From assembly GCA_934512135.1 (NCBI GenBank), contig CAKSWT010000003.1, positions 124,001 through 188,000 on the forward strand: a DNA stretch of 64,000 bases, read 5' to 3'. Source of the stretch: an uncultured Oscillospiraceae bacterium (GTDB lineage Bacteria; Bacillota; Clostridia; Oscillospirales; Oscillospiraceae). How positions within the stretch are numbered: position 1 is the first letter of the stretch; each line of letters starts with the position of its first letter. Position numbers and translations under genes: made by a program. This document shows, piece after piece, positions 37,232-46,469 of this stretch. The notes beneath the pieces are model-generated. The model searched no databases and was not told the DNA's origin. It worked only from the letters and a program-made list of their open reading frames with translations.

Positions 37232-40200
37232 TGAGCAGAACACTGCGAAAAGAGCTGATCCGGGAAATCAGGGGCTCCCGCTCCCGGTTCTTTTCTATTT
37301 TTGTCATGGTAGCGCTGGGCGTGCTGTTTCTGGTGGGCCTGCGGTCGGCGGCACCGGATATGCGGGATACCTCTGACCGCTTTTTCGACAAAAACGGCCT
37401 CTATGATGTGCAGATTCTCTCGACCCTGGGCCTGACAGAGGAGGACGTAACGGCCTTTTCCCAGGTGGAAGGGGTGGAGCAGGCCGAGGGCGGCTGGTCC
37501 ATTGATGCCACCTTGGCCCTGGGGGATGTGCAGAAGGTGGTCAAAGCCATCAGCCTGTCCCAGGCGGGGTTCCAAGAGCCCACGGTCCTGGAGGGGCGGC
37601 TGCCCCAGGGAAAGCATGAGTGCGCCGTGGATGCCAAGCTCCTGGAGGCCATGGAGGTGTCTGTGGGAGACACCGTGACCCTGACCCCGGGAGAGACCAT
37701 GACGGAGGCCCTGGAGGACGGGAGCTATACCATCACCGGGGTGGTGGAAAGCCCACTGTACATCTCCCTGGACCGGGGAACCAGCACCCTGGGAGACGGC
37801 CGGGTGGTGGCCTTTGTGCTGCTGCCGGAGGAGAGCTTCCGGCTGGACTATTACACGGTGGTGAATATTCGGGCGGCAGGGGCCAAGGCCCTGGATGCCT
37901 ATGAAACGGACTATCAGGACCTGATCGGGGACCTGACGGAGCGGCTGGAGGTCTCCGCCCAGGAGCGGGGAGATCTGCGGTATACCGCACTGGTGTCCGA
38001 TGCCCAGAGCCAGGTGGACGAGGCCCAGCAGGAGATGGACGACGCCAAAGCCCAGGCGGATGAGCAGATTCAGGAGGGCAGACAGGAGCTGGCCGACGCC
38101 AGAACCCAGCTGGACGAGGGCTGGGAGGAGCTGGCGGAGTCCAAGGATGCCTATGAGGAGGGCGTGGCCTCCGGCCAGGCCCAGCTGGCCGACGCCCGGA
38201 CCCAGCTGGACGAGGGCTGGGAGGAGCTAAGCGACTCCAAGGATACCCTAAACAGCGCCCAAGGGGAGCTGGACAGTCAGCGGGCCTCCGCCCAGAGCCA
38301 GCTGTCCGCCGCCTGGCAGGAGCTCAATACCCAGGAGGAAAACTGGAACGACGCCAAGGCCCAGGTGGACCAGGCCCAGGACCAGGTCACCGCCCTGGAG
38401 GGGGAGGTGGAGGCCTATCGAAAGGCCCTGGAGGAGCAGCAGCAGCGGGTGGAGGACATGGAGCAGATGGGAATCCCCGTGGACCCGGATACGCTGATCT
38501 TCAATCAGGAGACCCTGGACGCCATGGAGGCCCAGCTGGCCGGAGCCAAAGCTCAGCTGGCCGATGCCCAGGCCCAGCTGGACCAGGGACGGCAGCAGCT
38601 GGACGCAGGCTGGGCGGAATACTACAGCCAGGTGGATGCGGCGGAGCAGCAGCTGGCCGCGGCCCAGGCCCAGATTGACAGCGGCTGGAGCCAGTACTAT
38701 GCCGGTCAGGAGGAGCTGGAATCCGGGGAGACGGCCTATGCCGACGCCCTGAGCCAGTATGACCAGCAGGTGGCGGATGCCGCCCAGCAGATCGCCGACG
38801 GAGAGACGGAGCTCCAGGACGGAGAGACGGAATATTCCCAAGGCCTCCAGGAGCTGGAGGACGCCGAGGCCCAGGCGGAGGAGCAGCTCTCCCAGGGGCA
38901 GAGCCAGATTCAGGACGCCCAGGACGAGATTCGGGAGATTAAGCCGGCGGAGGTCTATGTGCTGGACCGGGAGAGCAACTACGGATTTGTGAGCTATGAC
39001 CAAAACGCCGCCCGGATGGAAAATCTGGCCCGGATGTTTCCCTTGATCTTCTTTGTGGTGGCGGCGCTGGTGTGCCTGACCACCATGACCCGCATGGTGG
39101 AGGAGGAGCGGACCCAGATCGGCACCATCAAGGCCATGGGCTACGGCACCGGGGCCATTGCGGCCAAGTTTCTGATTTACGGTGCGGTGGCGGCGCTGCT
39201 GGGGGCACTGGTAGGAGGACTGATCGGCACCACCCTGATTCCCTGGGTCATTTTCACCTCCTATGGCGTGATGTACACCCTGCCCAAGCTGGAGCTGACG
39301 GTCCACTGGGGACTGTGCTTCGCCGCCCTGGGCGCAGGGCTGATTTGCACTGTGGGGGCGACCCTGTGGGCCATGCTGTCCACGGCTCAGTCCAGTCCCG
39401 CCTCGCTGATGCGGCCCAAGGCCCCCAAGGCGGGCAAGCGAATTCTGCTGGAGCGAATCCCCCTGCTGTGGAAGCACTTTACCTTCTCCATGAAGGTTTC
39501 CGCCAGAAATCTGTTCCGCTATAAAAAGCGGTTCTGGATGACGGTGATCGGTGTGGCAGGCTGCACGGCGCTGCTGATTGCGGGGCTGGGGCTGCGGAGC
39601 AGCATTTTCAGCATCATTGACCTGCAATATGGCGGCATCTATCAATACTCCGCCCAGGTGGGGCTGGACACCTCTGTGGACCATGCTCGGGAGGACGTGG
39701 GACAGCTGCTTTCGGAGATGGACAGTGTCAGCTCCATGGCGCCCATGAACACCCGGTCGGTGGAGTTCCAGGGAGGGGACACCACCGTGGAGGGCTACCT
39801 TACGGTGACGGACGATCCGGCGTCCCTGTACCAGCAGATCGATTTGCACGACATGAACACCGGGGCCCACTTGGACATTCCGGAGGAGGGCGTGATTATA
39901 GACGAGAAGCTGGCGGAGATGCTGGGCCTGAAGGTGGGGGACAGCCTCACCATCGACTGCGGCCAGCGGATCACCGTGAAGGTGGCGGGAATCAACGAGC
40001 ACTATGTCTACCACTACGCCTATATGACTGCGGCCCAGTACGAGGCCCTGACCGGAGAGCCCTATGAGGCCAACGAATACCTAATCACCACAGTGGATCC
40101 CTCCGATGAGGGGGTGAGCCAGGTGTGTCAGACCCTGATGGAGCAGAAGGGGGTACGCAGCGCCGTCAATATGGGAGCAACCTCCCGGTCCTTCCGCAGT

Positions 40201-40614
40201 ACCCTGGAGGTGGTGGATGCGGCGGTGATGATTATCATTATTTCCGCAGCGGCCCTGGCCCTGGTGGTGCTGTACAACCTGACCAATATCAATATCACAG
40301 AGCGAATCCGGGAGCTGGCCACCATCAAGGTTTTGGGCTTCTACGACATGGAGGTGGCCATGTATGTCTACCGGGAGAACATTGTGCTGACGGTGCTGGG
40401 CATTGCCCTGGGCCAGGTGCTGGGGAAATACCTCTGTACCTATTTGGTCAGCACGGTGGAAATGGACATTGTGATGTTTGGCCGCCAGGCCCTGCCCCAG
40501 AACTATATCGTCTCGGTGCTGATGAGCGTGGGATTTGCGGTGCTGGTGAATGTGCTGATGTATTTCCGGATGAAGAAAATCGACATGGTGGAATCGCTGA
40601 AGTCTGTGGAATAA
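37225..40614 (+). CDS. FtsX-family ABC permease with a long extracytoplasmic coiled coil
   Basis: 1129 residues. One membrane helix (about 21-41) leads to an extracytoplasmic region with a coiled coil at about 258-571, rich in Ala, Gln, Glu and Asp. That coil holds a repeated block (QLADARTQLDEGWEEL) some 31 residues apart. Next come an FtsX unit of three helices (about 605-745), a linker, a second membrane-proximal region from MKVSARNLFRYKKRFW and a final FtsX unit. This layout resembles Gram-positive YhgE-like/MacB-type exporters. GTG at 37225 is used (AAAGGA seven bases upstream, seven-base overlap with the ATPase); a GTG at 37231 is the alternative. Substrate unknown. Confidence 0.88.
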   Translation: MVVSRTLRKELIREIRGSRSRFFSIFVMVALGVLFLVGLRSAAPDMRDTSDRFFDKNGLYDVQILSTLGLTEEDVTAFSQVEGVEQAEGGWSIDATLALGDVQKVVKAISLSQAGFQEPTVLEGRLPQGKHECAVDAKLLEAMEVSVGDTVTLTPGETMTEALEDGSYTITGVVESPLYISLDRGTSTLGDGRVVAFVLLPEESFRLDYYTVVNIRAAGAKALDAYETDYQDLIGDLTERLEVSAQERGDLRYTALVSDAQSQVDEAQQEMDDAKAQADEQIQEGRQELADARTQLDEGWEELAESKDAYEEGVASGQAQLADARTQLDEGWEELSDSKDTLNSAQGELDSQRASAQSQLSAAWQELNTQEENWNDAKAQVDQAQDQVTALEGEVEAYRKALEEQQQRVEDMEQMGIPVDPDTLIFNQETLDAMEAQLAGAKAQLADAQAQLDQGRQQLDAGWAEYYSQVDAAEQQLAAAQAQIDSGWSQYYAGQEELESGETAYADALSQYDQQVADAAQQIADGETELQDGETEYSQGLQELEDAEAQAEEQLSQGQSQIQDAQDEIREIKPAEVYVLDRESNYGFVSYDQNAARMENLARMFPLIFFVVAALVCLTTMTRMVEEERTQIGTIKAMGYGTGAIAAKFLIYGAVAALLGALVGGLIGTTLIPWVIFTSYGVMYTLPKLELTVHWGLCFAALGAGLICTVGATLWAMLSTAQSSPASLMRPKAPKAGKRILLERIPLLWKHFTFSMKVSARNLFRYKKRFWMTVIGVAGCTALLIAGLGLRSSIFSIIDLQYGGIYQYSAQVGLDTSVDHAREDVGQLLSEMDSVSSMAPMNTRSVEFQGGDTTVEGYLTVTDDPASLYQQIDLHDMNTGAHLDIPEEGVIIDEKLAEMLGLKVGDSLTIDCGQRITVKVAGINEHYVYHYAYMTAAQYEALTGEPYEANEYLITTVDPSDEGVSQVCQTLMEQKGVRSAVNMGATSRSFRSTLEVVDAAVMIIIISAAALALVVLYNLTNINITERIRELATIKVLGFYDMEVAMYVYRENIVLTVLGIALGQVLGKYLCTYLVSTVEMDIVMFGRQALPQNYIVSVLMSVGFAVLVNVLMYFRMKKIDMVESLKSVE

Positions 40615-40632
40615 GAGAAAAGAGGAGAAGCT

Positions 40633-41400
40633 ATGCCAACGAGAAGACTGATGACCAGGGGCCTCTGCAACGCCCGGGACCTGGGGGGCTTCCCCACCGA
40701 GGACGGACATACCACAAAATTCGGGGTGTTTGTCCGCAGCGAGGCGCCGGTGGGGCTGCCCCGGGAGGATGTGGCGTACCTGATGGACTACGGCGTTACC
40801 GCCACCCTGGACTTCCGGGGAACGGCGGAGGCCGCCGCCCGGCCCAGCGACTTAAGGGACCGGATGCCCTATTACCATCGGCCCTTGTTCAATGAGGCCG
40901 CCATGGCCGGCTCCGGGGCCGCCCGGCCTCCCAAGCTGGACATAGGCTGGGGAGAACAGTACATCTCCATGGCAGAGGAGGCCCGGGAATGGGCCAGAGA
41001 GGTGCTGGAAATTGCCGGGGAGAATCCCGGCGCCCTGCTCTATCACTGCACCACCGGAAAGGACCGGACCGGGCTAATGACCTGCTATCTCCTGAGCATC
41101 GCCGGGGTGGACCGGGCGGACATTGCCGCGGACTACTGTGTGAGCCAGGTATTTTTGGAGCCGGTCTACAGACGAATCCGTTCCGGCGCCATGAAGCTGG
41201 GACCTGCGCCGGAGGGGGCCAGGGAGCAGCTGCCCCCCATGGACCGGCTGCCCCAGAGCTTTTTTGAGACCCCGGCCACGGCCATGTTTGCCCTGCTGGA
41301 CTATCTCCGGGAGACCTACGGCGGCGTGGTGGCGTACCTGCGGCAGATCGGCGTTTCGGAGGAGACCATGGGGGCCATTCGACGGAAATTTGTGGAATAA
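40633..41400 (+). CDS. Tyrosine-protein phosphatase, Tyr_phosphatase_3 type
   Basis: 255 residues. The nucleophile loop HCTTGKDRTG (about 137-146, Cys138, Arg144) gives the CX5R motif. The N-terminal RDLGGFPTEDG and LDFRGTAE blocks are typical of the family, which includes Listeria LipA. Substrates may be phosphotyrosine or phosphoinositides. It follows the exporter by 18 bases, with GAGGAG ahead of the ATG, so it is in the same operon. No signal peptide, hence probably cytoplasmic. Confidence 0.9.
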   Translation: MPTRRLMTRGLCNARDLGGFPTEDGHTTKFGVFVRSEAPVGLPREDVAYLMDYGVTATLDFRGTAEAAARPSDLRDRMPYYHRPLFNEAAMAGSGAARPPKLDIGWGEQYISMAEEAREWAREVLEIAGENPGALLYHCTTGKDRTGLMTCYLLSIAGVDRADIAADYCVSQVFLEPVYRRIRSGAMKLGPAPEGAREQLPPMDRLPQSFFETPATAMFALLDYLRETYGGVVAYLRQIGVSEETMGAIRRKFVE

Positions 41401-41410
41401 GAGAAGAATC

Positions 41411-41447
41411 CCACGGCGAAGCGGAGGCTTCGCCGTGGATTTTTTTC
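41411..41447 (+). terminator. Terminator of the exporter-phosphatase operon
   Basis: CCACGGCGAAGC pairs with GCTTCGCCGTGG, followed by ATTTTTTT. A textbook Rho-independent terminator. Confidence 0.92.
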
Positions 41448-41626
41448 GCCTTCGGCAGAAATCTCTTGACAATCCCCTGGGGGAATTGTGTATGCTGAAG
41501 GGGAAATTAAGGAATCTTTAAGGATTTTCCCAGAAGAAAAGAAAGACCGGGTGGTGTATAATAATAACCTGGGTAGCTCGCCGGAGAGATGAATGGAAAT
41601 AAATGCCTTGGTTCGGGAAAAGCGCA
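41448..41626 (+). other. Non-coding stretch upstream of the transport operon
   Basis: No gene seen. It contains a weaker promoter-like pair (TTGACA 41466-41471, 19-base spacer, TATGCT 41491-41496) whose spacer holds a palindrome, AATCCCC/GGGGGAATT. This could be an operator or an upstream activator site. An isolated TATAAT also occurs near 41556 without a good -35. Confidence 0.3.
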
Positions 41627-41655
41627 TTGAATGGCCAAGGCGCCTATGATATAAT
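41627..41655 (+). promoter_or_regulatory. Promoter of the sugar-permease operon
   Basis: TTGAAT (41627-41632), 17-base spacer, TATAAT (41650-41655). The leader to the first start codon is about 70 bases. Confidence 0.75.
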
Positions 41656-41730
41656 GGCAGTGTGAAAATTCGGCGGACCGTGAAACATTATTTTGCGATA
41701 TTGCGTCTAAATAAGAAAGGGGGGAGCGCC

Positions 41731-42693
41731 ATGAACGGGAACATCCGCAGGGAAAAAGGATGGAACCAGCCGGAGAACACCGCCGGCAGACGGCGGCTCT
41801 ACCAGGAGAGAACGGCTGCGGAGCGCCGCCAGGCCCGGAAGGAGCTGGGAATCTCTCTGGCGTTTTTGTCCCCCAGCCTGATCGGGGTGCTGATCTTCTT
41901 TGTGGTGCCCTTTTTTGTGGTGATCTACTACGCCTTTGTGAACAATCCGGTGCTCCATGAGTTTGTGGGCTTTGACAACTTCAAATACCTGCTGAAAAAC
42001 CAGTCCTTTCGGCTGGCGGCCAAAAATACGGCGATTTTTTCCGGAATCTCCGTGCCGGCGGCGGTGGTGCTGTCCCTGCTGCTGGCCTGTATGCTCAATC
42101 GAAAGATTCCCCTGAAAAGCCAGTTCCGCACGGCCATGCTCTCCCCGCTGATGGTGCCGGTGGCCTCGGTGGTGCTGATTTGGCAGGTGGTGTTCAGCTA
42201 CAACGGGGCCCTCAACGCCCTGATTGGCCAGTTTGGCCTGGACAAGGTGGACTGGATGAAGTCCGGCTTTAACCGCTATGTGGTGATTCTGCTGTTCTTG
42301 TGGAAAAACGTGGGCTATAATATGATTCTGTTTCTGGCGGCCCTGGCCAATGTGCCGACGGACATCCAGGAGATGGCCATGCTGGAGGGAGCCGGATCGG
42401 CGCAGATTTTTTTTCACATTAAGCTGCGCTATCTCTCTCCCACCATCCTCTTTGTGACAATCCTCAGCCTGATTAACTCCATGAAAATCTTTCGGGAGGT
42501 GTATCTGCTCACGGGAAAGTACCCCTACGACGGCCTGTATCTGCTGCAGCACTTTATGAACAACACCTTCCAGAACCTGGACTATCAGAAACTGTCCTCG
42601 GCGGCGCTGCTGATGAGTCTGGTGATGGTGCTGATTATCGGGCTGCTGTTCTGGGCGGATGGCCGCATGGGAAAGGATGTGGAGGAGGAATGA
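41731..42693 (+). CDS. Carbohydrate-type ABC transporter permease (MalF-like)
   Basis: 320 residues with six membrane helices, the first at about 43-65. The conserved EAA loop is EMAMLEGAGSAQIFFHIKLRYLSP (about 228-251). Start at the ATG after GGGGGGAGCGCC. A charged, Arg-rich N-terminal extension of about 40 residues precedes helix 1. The following permease gene overlaps by four bases. No ATP-binding gene is in this operon, so a shared MsmX-type ATPase encoded elsewhere is expected (known in Firmicutes). Confidence 0.93.
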   Translation: MNGNIRREKGWNQPENTAGRRRLYQERTAAERRQARKELGISLAFLSPSLIGVLIFFVVPFFVVIYYAFVNNPVLHEFVGFDNFKYLLKNQSFRLAAKNTAIFSGISVPAAVVLSLLLACMLNRKIPLKSQFRTAMLSPLMVPVASVVLIWQVVFSYNGALNALIGQFGLDKVDWMKSGFNRYVVILLFLWKNVGYNMILFLAALANVPTDIQEMAMLEGAGSAQIFFHIKLRYLSPTILFVTILSLINSMKIFREVYLLTGKYPYDGLYLLQHFMNNTFQNLDYQKLSSAALLMSLVMVLIIGLLFWADGRMGKDVEEE

Positions 42694-43613
42694 GCCCATA
42701 TAAGCGGCGGGCCCTGGCCTTGAAGGTTTTGTTTACCGCCCTGTCGGCGGTGATGGCCCTGGCCTTTCTGACCCCCATTTTGCTGACCATTACCAACTCC
42801 TTTATGACCCAAGACGAGATCACCGCCAACTACGGGGTGGTGTTTGGGGCGGACAAGTCCCAGGAGACGGACAGCAGTGGCCGACCCAAGGCGGTGACCA
42901 CCTATATCTCCCAAAAGGTGAATCTGAAATTCATTCCCGACATGGTGAGCTTTCAGCAGTATTGGACGGTGCTGTTTAACTCCCCGGAGTATCTGCTGAA
43001 GTTTTGGAACTCCGTGTTTCTCACGGTGCCCATTGTGATCTTTCAGGTGGCCCTGGCGTCTCTGGCGGCATATGGCTTTTCCCGCTATCGGGGAAAGGTC
43101 CGGGAGGCCATTTTCTTTGGATATATTATATTGATGCTTATGCCCTATCAGGTGACCCTGGTGCCCAACTATCTGGTGGCCCGGTGGCTCCACCTGCTGG
43201 ACACCCGGTGGGCCATTATTCTCCCGGGAATCTTCGCCCCCTTTAGCGTGTTCCTGCTCACCAAGAACATGCGGCGGATTCCCAAAAGCTATATTGAGGC
43301 GGCGGAGCTGGACGGCGGGGGAGAATGGCAGATCTTTTCCAAGGTGTGCCTGCCGATGTGCAAGGGCCCTCTGGTGAGCGTGAGCATGCTGGTGTTTATT
43401 GACTACTGGAACATGGTGGAGCAGCCCCTGATTATGTTTTCGGATCAGGAGAAGTATCCGCTGAGCGTGTTTTTAAGCGAAATCAACAGCGGCGAGGTGG
43501 GCGTGGCCTTTGCGGTGGCCGTGATCTACATGGTGCCCACCCTGCTGATGTTCCTGTGGGGAGAAGAATATCTGGAAGAGGGCATAACCTATTCCGGTGG
43601 AATCAAGGGGTAA
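42690..43613 (+). CDS. Carbohydrate-type ABC transporter permease (MalG-like)
   Basis: 307 residues with six membrane helices. The EAA loop is EAAELDGGGEWQIFSKVCLPMCKGP (about 204-228). Start ATG overlaps the upstream stop (ATGA), so translation is coupled. An unusually long extracytoplasmic loop between helices 1 and 2 (about 35-100) holds a polar stretch. It forms the membrane channel with the MalF-like partner. Confidence 0.93.
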   Translation: MSPYKRRALALKVLFTALSAVMALAFLTPILLTITNSFMTQDEITANYGVVFGADKSQETDSSGRPKAVTTYISQKVNLKFIPDMVSFQQYWTVLFNSPEYLLKFWNSVFLTVPIVIFQVALASLAAYGFSRYRGKVREAIFFGYIILMLMPYQVTLVPNYLVARWLHLLDTRWAIILPGIFAPFSVFLLTKNMRRIPKSYIEAAELDGGGEWQIFSKVCLPMCKGPLVSVSMLVFIDYWNMVEQPLIMFSDQEKYPLSVFLSEINSGEVGVAFAVAVIYMVPTLLMFLWGEEYLEEGITYSGGIKG

Positions 43614-43628
43614 GGTGAGGAGGACCAC

Positions 43629-45257
43629 ATGAGACAAGGAAACGGCCGAAGGTCGGTGATGGAGAAGGTCAGGGGAAAACGGGACTGGGTGAAAAACGCC
43701 GTCATTATCTTTTTGGCGGTGCTGCTGGTGCTGACCTTCTTCTCCAATACCATTATGAATTATTCTCTGCCGGAGGTGGCGGCTCAGTATCCCCAGTCCA
43801 CCACCATTACCACGAAAATCCGTGGCGGCGGCACCGTGGAGGCGGCCCAGACCTACAACGTCACCGTCCAGGAGAGCCGGACGGTTTCGGCGGTGAATGT
43901 AAAGGTGGGGGACACGGTAAAAGCTGGGGACACGCTGGTGACCCTGGATGCATCGGAGAGCCAGGAGCTTCAGGATGCCCGGGCAAGCCTCAGCGCCCTG
44001 AAGCTGGAATATGAGAAAATGCAGGTGGACAAGGGCGATCAGACCCATGGAGCGCAGCAGCAGCTCCAGCAGGCCCGGGACGCGGTTTCCAATGCGGAGA
44101 CGGAGCTGGCCAATGCCCGGGAATACGAAAGCGATTTGAGCTGGTATCAGAGTCAGGTGAACTCCGCCCAGAGCACCCTGAACAGCCGCAATCAGGACAA
44201 GACCAACGCAGACAACGCCGTGGGAGCCATTCAAAATCAGCTGGGCAATGTGGAAAACAGCAATGCGGATTATTTGGCGGCCAAGGCCCGAGGGGACGAG
44301 GAGGGGGCCAATTCCATTTACGCCAGCCAGATCGCCCCGCGAATCGCCGAGCTGACCCAGCAGCTCACCGCTGCCCAACAGACGGCCTCTGACGCGGCGG
44401 CGTCGGTGGCCGGCGCCCAGGCCTCTTTGGATTCGGCCAATGCCGCGCTGCAGCAGTTCCAAAGCGAAAACAGCGGGGCCACTACGGTGTCGGCGGCGGA
44501 GGCGGCTTTGCAGTCCGCCAGAGATGCCCTGGCTGCGGCAGAGGCCACCGAGGCGGACAATGCGGCCCAGCGGACCTACGAGAACACCATCGCCCAGAAG
44601 GATCTGGCGGCCAAGGCCCAGGAGGTGGCCGACGCCGAAGCCAAGGTGCAAAGCCTGGAGGAAAAGACCTCGGCGGCGAAAATCGTCAGCCGGTATGCCG
44701 GGGTGGTGCAGTCGGTGAATGTGGCCGCGGGAGACACCACCTCCGGGGAGACCCCTCTGATGGTGGTGGAGCTGACGGAGAAGGGCTATACCCTCACCGC
44801 CACGGTGACCAAGGAGCAGGCGAGAATGCTCCGGCAGGGGCTTACTGCGGAGGTCACAAACCTCTGGAACAGTGGCATCACCATGACCCTCACCTCCATC
44901 AGCGCCGATCCGCAGAATCCGGCGGCCAGCCGGACCCTGACCTTTGCGGTCCAGGGGGAGAATGTGACGGTGGGGCAGCAGCTGAACTTCTCCGTGGGCG
45001 ATAAAAATGCCAGCTATGACGTGGTGGTTCCCTCCTCGGCGGTCCACAGCGACGCAGACGGCAGCTTTGTCTACACGGTGACGGTGAAATCCAGCCCCCT
45101 GGGGAACCGATACACCGTGAAAAAGACCAAGGTGGAGGTGCTGGCCTCTGACGACACCAGCTCGGCGGTCTCCGGGGAGCTGTCCACGGCGGACTTTGTG
45201 ATTACCACGGCCACGGTGCCCCTTCAGGTGGGGGACCAGGTCCGGATTGCCCAATGA
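43629..45257 (+). CDS. HlyD/MFP-like membrane-fusion adaptor with coiled coil
   Basis: 542 residues. One N-terminal membrane helix (about 24-42) precedes a split lipoyl/barrel-sandwich domain (GGGTVEAAQTYNV...VGDTVKAGDTLVTLD, about 60-105; second half near KIVSRYAGVVQSV). A long Ala/Gln-rich coiled-coil hairpin (about 105-345) and a beta-barrel region follow. This is the build of periplasmic adaptors of efflux systems; in Gram-positive cells such proteins pair with MacB-like permeases. Finding it between import-type permeases and a solute-binding protein is odd. The downstream gene overlaps by four bases. Confidence 0.82.
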   Translation: MRQGNGRRSVMEKVRGKRDWVKNAVIIFLAVLLVLTFFSNTIMNYSLPEVAAQYPQSTTITTKIRGGGTVEAAQTYNVTVQESRTVSAVNVKVGDTVKAGDTLVTLDASESQELQDARASLSALKLEYEKMQVDKGDQTHGAQQQLQQARDAVSNAETELANAREYESDLSWYQSQVNSAQSTLNSRNQDKTNADNAVGAIQNQLGNVENSNADYLAAKARGDEEGANSIYASQIAPRIAELTQQLTAAQQTASDAAASVAGAQASLDSANAALQQFQSENSGATTVSAAEAALQSARDALAAAEATEADNAAQRTYENTIAQKDLAAKAQEVADAEAKVQSLEEKTSAAKIVSRYAGVVQSVNVAAGDTTSGETPLMVVELTEKGYTLTATVTKEQARMLRQGLTAEVTNLWNSGITMTLTSISADPQNPAASRTLTFAVQGENVTVGQQLNFSVGDKNASYDVVVPSSAVHSDADGSFVYTVTVKSSPLGNRYTVKKTKVEVLASDDTSSAVSGELSTADFVITTATVPLQVGDQVRIAQ

Positions 45258-46444
45258 GGGGGCGAATCAAGCACTGGAGGGCGGTGCTGTGGGCCCTGGT
45301 CTGCCTGGCCTGTGTGCTTGCCCTGTGGGGCATGTGCCGGGGAGATCAAAAGACCGTTTCCCATTTGACCTCCCAGCTGGGGGCCCAGCGGTGGGAGACG
45401 GAGGAAAAGCCCTATGCCATGGCCTCGGTCTTTCTCCCGGAGGACCAGGGGGTGCCCCAGGACCGGATGGGGGAGATCTATCTGGCGGTGGAAAACGCCC
45501 TGACCGCCGGAGGGGTCAGCTCCGAGTCGTACCCTTGGCTTTACGGGGCCTCCTATGAGAGCTCGGCCACCTTAAAAAACGGAACGGCGTCCTGTGAGGT
45601 GGAGCTGACGGCCATTGCCGGAGACTTTTTCCGCATCCACCCCATGCCCCTGCTAAGCGGCTGGTATATCTGGGAGGAGGACCTGATGCACGACCGGATC
45701 GTGCTGGATCGGCAGACCGCCTGGAATCTGTACTACTCCATGAATGTGGCGGGACAGTATCTCACCGTCAACGGGGTCCAATATCAGGTGGCGGCGGTGG
45801 TGGACACCGAGCCGGGAGAATACAATGAGCTGGCCGCCGAGGGGACCTGCCGGGCCTGGGTATTTTCGGATTCCCCGGCGCTGGGCCAGGACCTGACCCA
45901 GGGGGCGACACAGCCCGGATATACCTGTGTGGAGATGATTCTGCCCCAGCCGGTGAAGGACTTTGCCGCCGCCACCCTGAAAAACGCCTTGAAGGATATG
46001 ATCCCGGAGACCACGGCAATCACGGACAATTCCGGCCGGTTCTCCCTGAAGCACCGATGGGAGGTGCTGCGGCATTTCACCACCCGGGGAATCTCCCAGG
46101 AGGCCGTAAACTATCCCTACTGGGAAAATGCCGCCCGGCTCACGGAGAATCATCTGGCTCTGCGGCTGATCCCCGAGATAATTCTGGGGGCCATCCCGGC
46201 AATCAGCCTGGTGATCCTGCTGCTGTGGCTGAACCACCGGCGGACCTGGGGGCTTCACAGCATTTTCCAGGCTGTGGAGAACGCCGTGGACCGGAAGCAC
46301 CAGAGAGACTATTATGCCCAGGAAAAGCCCCGGGAGAGGCGTCCCGCCCCCTGGAGGCGGTACCTGGAGGAACGGGGTGCCCGCCGACGACGGGAAAAGG
46401 CCCTGGGCTATGAAAAGAAGCACCGGGGAAGCCGGAGAAGATAA
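45254..46444 (+). CDS. MacB-like membrane protein with extracytoplasmic domain and basic tail
   Basis: 396 residues. Membrane helix 1 (about 9-27) is followed by an extracytoplasmic domain resembling the MacB periplasmic core (FFRIHPMPLLSGWYI...VLDRQTAWNLYYSMNVAGQYLTVNGVQYQVAAVVD). A second helix (about 309-332) leads to a strongly basic cytoplasmic tail of about 60 residues ending in RRR. Only two helices are seen, whereas MacB has four, so it is unlikely to be a complete permease. It probably works with the adaptor encoded just upstream. Family assignment is moderate. Confidence 0.65.
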   Translation: MRGRIKHWRAVLWALVCLACVLALWGMCRGDQKTVSHLTSQLGAQRWETEEKPYAMASVFLPEDQGVPQDRMGEIYLAVENALTAGGVSSESYPWLYGASYESSATLKNGTASCEVELTAIAGDFFRIHPMPLLSGWYIWEEDLMHDRIVLDRQTAWNLYYSMNVAGQYLTVNGVQYQVAAVVDTEPGEYNELAAEGTCRAWVFSDSPALGQDLTQGATQPGYTCVEMILPQPVKDFAAATLKNALKDMIPETTAITDNSGRFSLKHRWEVLRHFTTRGISQEAVNYPYWENAARLTENHLALRLIPEIILGAIPAISLVILLLWLNHRRTWGLHSIFQAVENAVDRKHQRDYYAQEKPRERRPAPWRRYLEERGARRRREKALGYEKKHRGSRRR

Positions 46445-46469
46445 ACCACCGACAGAAAAGAGGTATTCT

